A stretch of 64,000 bases of DNA from Pelagomonas calceolata (lineage: Eukaryota; Sar; Pelagophyceae; Pelagomonadales; Pelagomonadaceae). The notes under the pieces are model-generated. The model was given only the letters and a program-made list of their open reading frames with translations. It was not told the DNA's origin and ran no database searches. The stretch covers positions 6,200,001 through 6,264,000 of the forward strand of contig CAKKNE010000001.1 of NCBI GenBank assembly GCA_918797485.1, in the 5' to 3' direction. Shown in pieces: positions 45,401 through 52,868 of the stretch. A program made the translations under genes and the position numbers. Numbering within the stretch: position 1 is the stretch's first letter; every line of letters starts with the position of its first letter.

Positions 45401-45776
45401 CAACGAAGACAACGGCGTGACGCCGCGGGGCGCGGCCGCGGCGGGTGGCGACGCGAACGACGCCCTCGCGGAGCTGCTCGGTCCCTCGCGCGGCGGTCCG
45501 GGAGGAGGAGGCGCGATGCGCGAGCTGCCGGTCTTCGAAGACCCCACGGACGAGGCGCTCCACGTCGCACTCCGCGAGTGGCGCAAGGCGACGGCCGCGG
45601 CCAACCGAAAGCGCCCCTTCCGCGTCTTCCCCGAACGCACGCTGCAAGACCTCGTCGCAAAGAAGCCCACGACCACCTCCGAGTTGAAGGAGGTCTGGGG
45701 CCTCGGGCCGGCGCGGCTGGCGCGGCACGGCGACGAGGTGCTGGCGGTGGTGCGGGAGTACGTGGTGTCGCGTTGA
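42441..45776 (+). CDS. UvrC(RNase H)-UvrB-HRDC fusion, nucleotide excision repair
   Basis: 1111 residues in one exon. Residues about 75-290 are the C-terminal half of bacterial UvrC: the RNase H-like nuclease with CFDISH (Asp87), VLDGG (149-151), ISLAKREELIY and LRRLRDEAHAAALLAHRR, then a degenerate helix-hairpin-helix. Residues about 410-1000 are UvrB: SPYEPRGDQP, Walker A GATGTGKT (440-447), the hairpin FDFYRPESY, VSCIYGLGMP, DEAH (742-745), GDRARKSSLVENGFRLKSALDNRP, ATATPSEDVL and TIGRAARH. An HRDC-type domain lies at about 1037-1105 (FRVFPERTLQDLVAKKPTTTSELKEVWGLG). The UvrC N-terminal GIY-YIG nuclease is absent, also upstream. It should bind damage, unwind and cut 5' of the lesion. No clear targeting peptide is visible; plastid or mitochondrial location is inferred from the bacterial origin. 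Confidence 0.93.
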   Translation: MRVPFRKLRNLAKTTEALVVSAWLTRQGHPPSRRLVLPEQLTASLALPEPAAAIDEGAWRAAETIEALEGLTFGEAIAPPSTIECFDISHFCGLQTVGASSAFDRGVLAPDRYGWYSLSDGPPDDPAAIARSVTQRLEETDPPDLFVLDGGIAQLNAATRAVAAAGASTRCISLAKREELIYGAGPTPLALPRHSPTLTLLRRLRDEAHAAALLAHRRARGRAGETTFASVLDEAPLDPDAKRSLRAAFTSAADLREAPIDALRDIIGDDAAAVQSWLAAPAATQQAENFDDLAALVVGKGGAVDAVAADGRRRASSAVVDAAAEAQARRWWQPRRALRLETADPIHLARLLEAASEGTGLDDALLSWTRPSHTEERPVVAASTPLPANQMMKRAGPAFEPTPGTFQMRSPYEPRGDQPTAIAHLVKGLGRGTPRVVLAGATGTGKTFVLAHAIEALSKPTLVLAPNKVLAAQLWSELHSLFPDNCVKFFCSHFDFYRPESYSRATDNYVEKRSATNSRIDALRHDATRSLLERRDTIVVATVSCIYGLGMPAEYVESAVPLQEGQPWASPAALADTIASLRYAPGSSDRGSYSLAENDGAVTLSVGLVVDDLRLDVRLVSDDTWTIESLALVGEDTSSTVDAYVLYPASHHAATPEEIERACDDIEIELVQELERHLAAGRWREAERLRRRVADDVAMLRAEGWCAGAENYARHLSGRAEHEAPATLIDYFPDDDWLLVVDEAHVAVPQLRGMHAGDRARKSSLVENGFRLKSALDNRPLTASEFWARVPQAVLATATPSEDVLDMCDRSPENVASLVVRPTGVVDPSVTVVNASKAGGLEDHLLAAVSNAEGRALVTCLTKRSAEALADFLTSHGIPAAWLHADLDSQKRLKVLDALRRGDLKAVVGCNLLREGLDLPQVSLVAIVGAEKRGYLRSATSLIQTIGRAARHVNGEVLLYTDDGFVSDSMREAIEETNRRRSIQLRYNEDNGVTPRGAAAAGGDANDALAELLGPSRGGPGGGGAMRELPVFEDPTDEALHVALREWRKATAAANRKRPFRVFPERTLQDLVAKKPTTTSELKEVWGLGPARLARHGDEVLAVVREYVVSR

Positions 45777-45843
45777 TTATTCACGCGCCGCGCGTTTTGT
45801 TTGTGTTTTAGATGTGTTAATACTACTAATCGGGAGGACACAC

Positions 45844-46612
45844 TCACGCGACGCGGGCCTTCTTGGCCTTGGCGCGCATGTCGTCCAGCGTCTCGTCGTC
45901 GGGGTCTTCGCCGCCGCCGAGCTCGTGGAGGACAGAGGAGGCAGCAGAGACGCGCCGCCCGGCGGCGGGCTCGTCCGGTGGGGCGAACGTCGGGATCATC
46001 AACTTCTCCTTGGCCGGCGCCGGCGCCTTGCGCTTGGGCGGGTCCGAGCCGCGAAAGTCGACGGCGGGCTCGAGCGGCGCCGCGCGCGGCGGCGAGACGC
46101 GCGCGACGGACGGCTCGTAGAACTCGCGGCGGAACTTGACGCAGAGGTCGCTGGCCTTGCCCGCGAAGAGCACGTCGACCTCCTTCGCGAGCTCGTCCTT
46201 GGCCGCGGGGTCCTTGGCCGACCTGCGCGTCACGCCGTCGACGCGAGACGAAGGCGGACAGTTCGACGCCGCACGACAACTTGGCGTAGACGGCGAGCGC
46301 CCGCGTGAAGTTGTCGTAGACGCGCGTCCCGCGGGGGAAGCGGCCGGCCACGAGCGCGATGAAAGACCTCGCGTCGCTCGCCCGCTGCGCGGCGACCAGG
46401 CGGTAGTGCTCTGACGGGCTCGGCGGCGCGATGCCGGCGGCGGCGTGGGCGGCCGACGGGCTTGGCGGCGAGGCCGCGGCGAGGGCGGCGGCCTGGGCGG
46501 CGCGCCGCGGGCTCACCACATCCACGGCGCCGAGCAACGCCGCGAGCGGGAGCGAGTCAGCCCGCGCCGCGAGTGGAAGCGAGTCGGCCCGTGAGAGCGG
46601 GAGCGTGTCCAT
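45844..46612 (-). CDS. Sin3-type PAH domain protein
   Basis: Two exons are proposed, 46612-46275 and 46222-45844, joined in phase 2 across a 52-nt GT-AG intron; together 238 residues. The join rebuilds a paired-amphipathic-helix domain: SDARSFIALVAGRFPRG, RVYDNFTRALAVYAKLS, then LAKEVDVLFAGKASDLCVKFRREFYEP, the order and spacing of Sin3 PAH repeats (the LF-G...L...F pattern). The N-terminus is Ala/Ser-rich with two near-repeats of ADSLPLAA; the tail is Pro/Lys-rich. PAH domains bind repressor helices to bring in histone deacetylases. A small single-PAH protein is unusual; it may be an orphan PAH factor and not full Sin3. The frame change could instead be a sequence error, but the intron explains it well. 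Confidence 0.6.
46223..46274 (-). other. Predicted 52-nt spliceosomal intron (PAH gene)
   Basis: Begins GTGCGGCG and ends ACGCGCAG on the minus strand. Length is not a multiple of three and its removal restores the reading frame and the PAH domain. No introner repeats are visible. Confidence 0.5.
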
Positions 46613-46804
46613 TGTTGCAAGCAGAGTCTGTAGTCGCGCTGGAGTGAGCGCGCGGGAGAATTATTTGCAAGGAAATGAGCGCGAGGAGCGACACGAGCGC
46701 GCGGAGGCGACAGGAGTGATATGCGGTGAATACCTAACGACTCTCAAGCCGCTTGAGCTAGGTAACCGCGTGTTTGACTCGATGACCGCGCACATTTAAG
46801 CTAG

Positions 46805-46827
46805 CTAGCGGCTGTGTAAGACACTAG
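46805..46827 (-). promoter_or_regulatory. CTAG palindromic promoter element, copy 6
   Basis: Minus strand: CTAGTGTCTTACACAG then CCGCTAG, 193 bp before the ATG of the PAH gene. An extra CTAG abuts it (46801-46804). Confidence 0.55.
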
Positions 46828-48303
46828 GGATGCCTTGCAAGCCCGATCAAAACGCGGCATGCAGTCGTTCGAGTGCCGTTCGGTTCGCTAATGGTCCAAA
46901 GAGATCAATGGGACACGTACTGGGGGTCGAAAAGGGAATTTTTTTAATTCGCGGCGACGATGCCACGATAGGCCCACGGCGGCCGCGGCGGTTTAATCCT
47001 GTCAATCCCTGCCGAAGAGGTGTCCCTGGGGTCGCCTAGGGTCGGTACTATACACGTGCAAGCGCCTACACCGCACGCGCCGCCGCTTCCAGCATTTTCA
47101 ACCGAATTCTCTCAGCAGCCCACGCAGTGCTAGTAGGATTTGCCGAGGTCTCGCTTCCAGGGCTCTTGGAGAGCACTAGACTGCCGCATCGATGGCGTAT
47201 GCGGCACAGGCGACTACCCGCCACCAGACCTACCCCGAGAGGCCTCCAGGAGCCGATCTGCATCCGAAAAAAGTGTGCAATTTGGACCCGATCGCGCCCC
47301 GTTCCCGTCAAAAACGCTAATTATCCGAGGCCCCCCAGTAGTCGCCGTAGCGGTCTCGTCGGACCCTATACTACCCAACCGATAGTCAACTACGAGTATA
47401 TGACATCTATACCGCGAGAAGGGTACTTTGGGCTGCCCACGCTCGGGACGTGAACATCTTGATCTGGACCTCGCGCAAGTCGATCGATCATGGAAAAAAT
47501 GATTGTGCCACGGTCCATGGTGATGGTACACGGGCTGATGGTCGCAGGTCCATGTAATTTGCCCGTTTTGTGCGAGATCGTGCGGCCGCGAGTTGGACGA
47601 GGCGCGCCGAGTTTTCCGAATAAGTAATCCTATGTAGTAGACGTTCAGGCCGGTTATCTGGCCCGTCTGGTAACCGAAGCGCCTGAAACGCGAATTTATT
47701 TTACAACTCACCGGTCTGGGGCCTTTCTGGTGCTCCGTCTCCGCACCGTCGTCCGCGGAGAACGGGCAAGTCGGTCGATCGTGAATAGAACAACGGCGTT
47801 TTGGTTCTTCTGGGTGGTGGCGTCGCTGATACTCGCAAGTGTAGGCTTCGAGCCATTTTCGCATAAACGCGGGGGCGCGAAGTCTCCGTTTCGGGCGGCT
47901 CTAACGGGGCATCTAATCGTGCTCGCTGTCGTTCTGGTGGATATGATGGACTCTACCACTAACAAAAGGAAGGAAACGAACATAAACTCGGGAGTTGTCT
48001 AGTAGAATTCTTCTCCCGCCCTCCGAGCGCGGGCCGTCGGCTCCGGTTCCGTCAATTATGTATGAAAACTGGGCTGGAGTTGATATAATGTACCAATCGG
48101 ACGGTAGAAGCCGGCATTAATCGCTGGTGCACTTTGGCGAGCCGTAAGTCTCATCCGCGAATGTCGCGGGCGGTGCCTTCCGGGAGGCGCGAAGGTATGT
48201 TCCCAGGCCGCTACTCTGAAATATTTGGTCTCGGCGAACGACTAGGATGTATTCTGAATCTCGGTCATTCTTTTGACGCTATCGAGGCGTATCTTTGAAT
48301 TTG
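46828..48303. other. 1.5 kb of lower-GC DNA without a convincing gene
   Basis: Visibly less GC-rich than the rest of the window, bounded by two CTAG palindromes. Several open frames (for example 47214-47864 minus and 47730-48002 plus) show no family match and have poor codon bias. It holds an 8-bp-stem hairpin TGCCGCAT...ATGCGGCA at 47182-47206 and two similar stretches, GCAAGTCGATCGATC near 47474 and GCAAGTCGGTCGATC near 47764, 290 bp apart. It could be a decayed mobile element, a non-coding RNA locus or just a long promoter region. Confidence 0.5.
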
Positions 48304-48324
48304 CTAGAGACCTTGATACGCTAG
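48304..48324 (+). promoter_or_regulatory. CTAG palindromic promoter element, copy 7 (divergent)
   Basis: CTAGAGACCTTGATACGCTAG with a one-base break after position 20; outer half-sites are kept, centre differs. It is 132 bp before the ATG of the saposin-like gene. Confidence 0.4.
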
Positions 48325-48455
48325 GTTGATTAACCGGTTTGCGGAGAGCACAGCTCGGAGAGAGGCTGCCCGAATTGCTCCATCGTCGCGCGGCGCAGAA
48401 GGAAGCGGCTTCCCGCGGTCGCGCCATCGCCCTCGCACGGTTTCCGAGCACCGCT

Positions 48456-49361
48456 ATGCGCTTGCTCCCTCTCCTCATGATCTACTGCGCCTGGGCCCTG
48501 CCCGGCCAGTACAAGAAGCGGCGCCGGCGCAAGAAGAAGAAGCAGAAACCAGAAAGAGTGCAGATCCACCAGGCCGACCTCTGCACGGGCTGCCTCAGCT
48601 TCGTCGAGGACTACCAGAAGACGCTCTCGGCAATCTACGAGGCGGGCGCGATGGACGGCCGGCGGGAGGAGGACCACATCCTGCCGGAGGAGATCAAGCG
48701 CGCGATGACGGCGCGCGAGACGCACTACTCGGACGAAATCAAGCAGGCGGGCCGCTACCTGCGCCAGGAGGCCCTGCACCGCGTTTAGACCTGTGTGGAA
48801 ATCGAGCAGTGAGGTAGATTCAATGCGGCGATGGCGGGGCGCCGCGAATTTTGATTTCCACACCAGGTACAGACGAGCTACCACCTCGACGTCGAGTCGA
48901 AGCAGCAGCTCGACGAGAAGGCACTGGTTTTGGCGCGCAAAAAGTCGCTCTGCGTCGACGACCTCGAGGCGTGCCAACCGTTCGACGTCGACAAGCCGGC
49001 GCCCACCGATAGTTGCGAAGCGTGCCGCGCGCTCGTCCCCGACTTGGAATTTGTGGCGAAGCGCGCGGGCCTGCACACGGCCGCGGGCGCGTCCAAGACC
49101 CGCGAGTGGCTCCGCGAGGCGCTCGGCGGCGTGTGCGACGACGCGCCCTTCCGCCACCCGCGGCCGCTCGCCGTCGAGACCTTCTGCGTGGAGCTCTTCG
49201 ACGAGCACGAGGATGACGTCGTGGCGGCCGTGGACTCGTTCTACGCCGCCGTCCGCGCGCTGGAGATCCCGTCCTTGGATTTGGAGGCGTCGATCTGCGT
49301 CGAGGTCGCCGGCGCGTGCGCGGCCGACGCGGTCAAGGACGCGCGGGCGGCGGAGCTGTGA
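48456..49361 (+). CDS. ER-lumen saposin/canopy-like protein
   Basis: Exons 48456-48782 and 48867-49361 join in phase 0 (EALHR-VQTSYHLDVESKQQ), giving 273 residues; without splicing the frame ends at a TAG inside the intron. MRLLPLLMIYCAWALPG is a signal peptide, followed by a strongly basic stretch (KKRRRRKKKKQK). A first Cys pair DLCTGCLSF and later CEAC, GVCDD, TFCVEL, SICVEV and GAC give a CxxC...C...C...C...C series like saposin-fold proteins of the canopy/MZB1 group, which are ER chaperone-type proteins. The family call is tentative. The two exons carry different Cys sets, so the introner splits two structural halves. Confidence 0.65.
48783..48866. mobile_element. Short introner element forming an intron (saposin-like gene)
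   Basis: Intron of 84 nt starting GTTTAGAC and ending CACACCAG. Ends are CTGTGTGGAAATC (left) and GATTTCCACACCAG (right, one extra C). Flanking 8-mers GTTTAGAC (48783-48790) and GTACAGAC (48867-48874) are a 6-of-8 target duplication. The interior is only about 55 bp and keeps GGCGATGGCG, part of the family core. The left duplication now contains a stop codon, so splicing is required for expression. Confidence 0.9.
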
Positions 49362-49440
49362 TTGATAAGAGGTGTTGTTTTAGGCATCCCGAGAGAGGTT
49401 AGAAGCGAGTTACCCTACTGCGAGTACGGCGGAGAGCGCT

Positions 49441-50480
49441 CTACGGTTCGAGCTTCTTCAGGTTGTGCTGCTTGAACTGGTTCGTGATGAAGATCCGTCC
49501 CTCGTGGAAGAGCGTCAGCGAGACGATGGCCTTGGCGATGCCGATGCCCTGGCCGCGGAAAATGCCGGCGAGGCCGAACTTGGCCATGTCCGTACTGAGC
49601 TCCTTGAGCGCCGCCACCGTGGAGATGCTGTTGCCCTTGAGCGAGTTCGTCTGCATGATCACTTCCAGTCTCGACAGGGGATTCGTGACGAAGACGTAGA
49701 TCGGCGAGACGACCGCCGACGCGACGAGGTTCGTCGCCGTGCCCGACAGCGCGCCCGTGGCGCCGACCTGCTTCTGGACGTACTTTTGCAGCCGCGGCTG
49801 GCCGACGAGGCCGAGCATCGCCGACGCGAGCGAGTGGCCCATGAGCGGGATGGTGCCGCGGAAAAGGGGCGCGAAGTTCTTCGCGGCCGACTCGCGCAAG
49901 ATTTCCATGACGGGTTTGGAGGTCCCGGTCTGCTTAAAGTAGGCGCGCTGCTGCTTCTCGACGAGCCGCACGGGATTGATAAACGGCGCGCTGCAGATCG
50001 ACGCGCACGTCGCCGCCGCGAAGCCCGGCGTGCCCTCGCCCACAAAGTGCGAGTAGCCCAGCAGGAAGCCGAATTTGGGGACGCGCTTCAGCAAGACGCC
50101 GATGAGCCGCGGCCAGAGGCCGGACAGCGACGCGCTGAGCGGGTTCTTTTTGAAGGCGGCGTTGGCCTCGGCCTGGGCGGCCTTCGGGCTCACGGTGTTG
50201 CCCTCGAGGTCCTTGGCCTATATGCGATAACGGTTGACGGCGCGTTAAATTCCCGACGGACGCGGCGGCCGCGCGTATTGCTGCACGAGCTGGCGGTACG
50301 CGGTGACGGGGTTGTCGCCGACGGTTTGTATGGCGGAACCGCCAAGGTATGCGCACCTACATTAGACGTATTGTCGCCGACGCGCGTTTCGATTGGACAC
50401 AGATGAAAATGCATATTTTGGAACGGCGAGACGCCATTCTTGCCGACCTGGTAGTAGCTCTGGTCAAATAAGAAGCTCAT
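49441..50480 (-). CDS. Mitochondrial carrier family protein, divergent
   Basis: Three exons are proposed on the minus strand: 50480-50401, 50356-50287 and 50217-49441, giving 308 residues, the usual carrier length. Splicing yields the continuous N-terminus FQNMHFHLCAYLGGSAIQ, then TAYRQLAKDLEGNTVSP, then SASLSGLWPRLIGVLLKRVPKFGF. Carrier features are six hydrophobic segments, LFRGTIPLMGHSLASAML and IFRGQGIGIAKAIVSL (the G..RG elements ending a matrix helix), and degenerate versions of the PxD/ExxK/R signature (NPVRLVEKQQ; NPLSRLEVIMQ). The substrate is unknown. The large last exon is certain; the first two rest on splice-site and protein-continuity reasoning. Confidence 0.7.
50218..50286 (-). 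other. Predicted 69-nt intron 2 of the carrier gene
   Basis: Begins GTGCAGCAATACG and ends TCGCATATAG on the minus strand; phase 0; contains an in-frame TAA, so it must be removed. No introner ends. Confidence 0.6.
50357..50400 (-). other. Predicted 44-nt intron 1 of the carrier gene
   Basis: Begins GTGTCCAATC and ends CTAATGTAG on the minus strand; phase 2. Very short. An 11-bp sequence in it (GTCGGCGACAA) recurs in the following exon. Confidence 0.55.
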
Positions 50481-50865
50481 TGTCGCTTTTGCGGCGCCCG
50501 GCTTGCACGCCTGCGTCGCTACGGCCCGGCAAATCCCGTCCGACGTGGGCTAAACCCGTGCGAATTGATCCGTACTAAGAGCGTCCCATTGCCTCTCAGA
50601 GAGATCTTAAGGTTCGAAAGGCGATCATCGCACTGCGCAAGCAGGCCTCGACAACCCGGAGAACATCGGTGAGAGATCCGGCTTTGTTGGCAGTCTGCGC
50701 GACGCGGCAACGCGTTGTCCAGCCTACAGGCCTCGCGCAGTGCTTCTTTGCAATCGCATTAGTCGCCACGCGCAGCGTGCTTCGCGTCCGTACGCCAGGG
50801 CGGCTGTTCGAAGCCCACAAAGCCAATCAAGGCTTTTGGCCACGCGCGACCGCACTACGTGAAGC
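50481..50865. other. Divergent intergenic region
   Basis: 385 bp between the carrier and a plastid protein gene. Lower GC near 50575-50625. No CTAG palindrome or coding evidence found. Confidence 0.5.
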
Positions 50866-51204
50866 ATGCGTCGCCTCCTCGCACTCCTTGCGGTCGCGCT
50901 ACACACCGCTGCGGCCTTCGCGCCGCGGCCCAGCAGCATGCCGGCTGTCGTCAGGACGGCGTCGTCGAAGAAGGTCGACGTTGAGACCCCGGCGTGGCAC
51001 GTGGCCACGACCAACGCCTGGAAGCGCCTCCTGACCAAGCAAATGGGCAAGCGCGAGTTCGTCGGCTCGCGCGCCAAGCGCATCGCCATGAAGGTGAACC
51101 CGCTGACGCAGTGCGTCACGGACGAGGAGTGCCTCCTCGAGATCGAGGAGTCGGGCGAGTTCTTCGAGGAGCCGCCGCTCGACCGGGCGGAGACGCTGTC
51201 CTGA
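50866..51204 (+). CDS. Small plastid-targeted protein, unknown function
   Basis: 112 residues. MRRLLALLAVALHTAAAFAPRP is a textbook heterokont bipartite plastid leader: signal peptide ending at the AAAFAP motif whose Phe is needed for import. The mature part is about 90 residues, basic then acidic (WKRLLTKQMGKREFVGSRAKR; TDEECLLEIEESGEFFEEPP), without membrane segments or a recognised family. The clearest single indicator that the host has a red-lineage complex plastid. Single exon. Confidence 0.75.
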   Translation: MRRLLALLAVALHTAAAFAPRPSSMPAVVRTASSKKVDVETPAWHVATTNAWKRLLTKQMGKREFVGSRAKRIAMKVNPLTQCVTDEECLLEIEESGEFFEEPPLDRAETLS

Positions 51205-51300
51205 GTCATTGGCCGTCCGCGCGCGACGCCGCCCCCTAGGGGATGCGCCTAAGAGCGGAATCGAATCTTCTCTATGATTACTACCAAACAAAGCGGCAGG

Positions 51301-52362
51301 TCATGTCGGCGCGCGCAGCAAGTCGCCGACGAGGCGGTCCGTCAGGTCGATGACCTCGAAGACGTCGTTCTTCGGCAGCCTGCGTGAACCCCATACGCCA
51401 TCGCCGCGCAAAAAAAAACAGGACGCCGCAGAAACGCACCGGTCCGTCGTCGTCGGGATCGAGTTCGTCACGTAGAACTTCGAGAAGACGTCGCGGTCGC
51501 CGCCCCTGGCGAACCGCCTCCAGGCGTCCCGCGGGAAGACCCCGTGGGCCACGAAGGCCGACACGCTCGCCGCGCCGAGCTCGAGCAGCTTCGCGCCGCA
51601 CTCGTACAACGTGCCGCCCGTCTGCACCAAGTCGTCGATGACGATGACGCGCCGGCCCGTGGCGTCGCCGTCCTGCACCGTGACGACGCGCTTGTCGCCG
51701 TCCCGCACCTTGCCGCAGACGATGATGGCGTAGCGGTCGGCGTCGAACATGTGCTTGAAGCGCTTGGCGGCGCCGTCGTCGGGGAACGCGACGGCGTCGA
51801 CGCCGGCCGGGCCGAGCAGCGGCAGCAAGCACGGGATCGTCGTGTGGAGCGACGCGAGCGTCGCGCCCGATAAATAAAAACGGTTCTGCAGCGTGTGGAT
51901 GTCGTAGGTCATGAGCCGCGTCGGCCGGCCGCACGACGGCAGCGTCGAGAACATCTGCGCGTAGGTGTTGGCCGTGGCGACCTCGCCCTCGGTCACGACG
52001 CGCTCCATCGTGCCGACAGGGTAGAACGGCAAAACCACAGTCAGCGACTCGATGAACGACTGCAGCAGCACGATCATGACCTGGAACTGCGACCACGTCA
52101 CGTCGTTGTTGTGGAAGCTGCACAAGAGCACGACGTGTTCCCCCGCGAGCTCGTTCGTCGGCGTGTAGCCGCCGATGATGATTTTGTCCGTGCCGTCGGG
52201 GAACTTGCCCCACGTCGTCGGGTGGAACTTGAAGCGGTCCGGGTGCTCGGCCGCCATGCGGCGCGCCATCGGCTCGCAGGCCTCGGCGGCCAGGAGCTGC
52301 CGGATGGCGCGCTTGTTCGGGTTGCTGTAGGCGCGCGGGCGATTACTTGTGTATTCGGCCAT
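51301..52362 (-). CDS. PRPS: Ribose-phosphate pyrophosphokinase (PRPP synthetase), class II-like
   Basis: Makes PRPP from ribose 5-phosphate and ATP. The PRPP loop VIVIDDLVQTGGTLYEC is exact for phosphoribosyltransferase-fold synthetases; GKVRDGDKR is the catalytic Lys/Arg flap and FPDDGAAKRF the ATP/ribose-binding part. DLVQTGGTL with VSAFVAHGVFPRDAWRRF is closest to the plant class II (phosphate-independent) enzymes. Near the C-terminus a 60-nt in-frame insertion disrupts the conserved TTTDR-LPKNDVFEVIDL; it has GT-AG ends (51439-51380) and is best read as an intron, giving 333 residues. An upstream half-region (residues 1-110) is less conserved. Confidence 0.9.
   Translation of the reverse strand: MAEYTSNRPRAYSNPNKRAIRQLLAAEACEPMARRMAAEHPDRFKFHPTTWGKFPDGTDKIIIGGYTPTNELAGEHVVLLCSFHNNDVTWSQFQVMIVLLQSFIESLTVVLPFYPVGTMERVVTEGEVATANTYAQMFSTLPSCGRPTRLMTYDIHTLQNRFYLSGATLASLHTTIPCLLPLLGPAGVDAVAFPDDGAAKRFKHMFDADRYAIIVCGKVRDGDKRVVTVQDGDATGRRVIVIDDLVQTGGTLYECGAKLLELGAASVSAFVAHGVFPRDAWRRFARGGDRDVFSKFYVTNSIPTTTDRCVSAASCFFLRGDGVWGSRRLPKNDVFEVIDLTDRLVGDLLRAPT
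51380..51439 (-). other. Predicted 60-nt in-frame intron of the PRPP synthetase gene
   Basis: Begins GTGCGTTTCTG and ends GGTTCACGCAG. It carries a T9-10 run and GGCGATGGCGTATGG, resembling the core of the introner family, so it may be an old introner that has lost its terminal repeats. Confidence 0.7.
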
Positions 52363-52623
52363 TCTCGCGCGTATATTCGATAGTTCTCGCGCTCAGACTG
52401 CTTGGGCCGCAACCCCCCCCTCCAAGCTCTTACCCTCTGGACTGCTGAACAGAGCTTTTCAGCAAGGCAGCGTTTTTTGTGCTGTGGAGAGCGTTTTACG
52501 AATGCAGTTGCTCGCCCAAGCTCTCTGGTGCGTGTCGTCTACTGTTGGCGCGTCCCGCGAGACTGCTTTGGGTACAAAATGCACTCAACGCCGCGTTTGA
52601 GGCCGATACGCTCCCGGTGTCGG

Positions 52624-52644
52624 CTAGTGTGTTACTGACGCTAG
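52624..52644 (+). promoter_or_regulatory. CTAG palindromic promoter element, copy 8
   Basis: CTAGTGTGTTACTG then ACGCTAG in the 506-bp divergent region 52363-52868, 262 bp from the PRPP synthetase ATG and 225 bp from the ankyrin gene ATG. The rest of that region is GC-poorer and shows no gene. Confidence 0.6.
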
Positions 52645-52868
52645 CAACGTCACCGAGCGCAGCAGCCAAAAATCACTCTCCTGCGGGCGCACAATTACCG
52701 AATCACAAATTCGCGAACGCAGGACAACCCAGCGAACAACCCACGAGCCAACGAGAACGCAACTCGTGACGCCGACGCCAAAAGTGGCACAGCAAGGCTG
52801 CAGCGTTTTGTCGCCCATACGTACGCGGTTCGCCGGACGCCTGTAAAGCGGAACGTAACACAAAAAAC

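Noticed and set aside
42441-45776. Bacterial contamination as the source of the UvrC-UvrB gene
   Set aside because: The sequence is continuous with eukaryotic genes on both sides, shares their GC and the local CTAG promoter element, and the fusion and HRDC tail are not typical of bacteria.
46730-46830. tRNA-like folding near the PAH gene promoter
   Set aside because: No A-box/B-box pair and no cloverleaf; the inverted sequence is explained by the CTAG palindrome.
47214-47864. 216-codon minus-strand ORF in the lower-GC island
   Set aside because: No motif, unusual His/Arg/Ser composition, and overlapping ORFs on the other strand look equally good; not supported as a gene.
50190-50480. Separate 96-codon gene upstream of the carrier
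   Set aside because: Its first 26 codons join by GT-AG splicing to the carrier frame and give a continuous carrier N-terminus; the rest is intron read-through.
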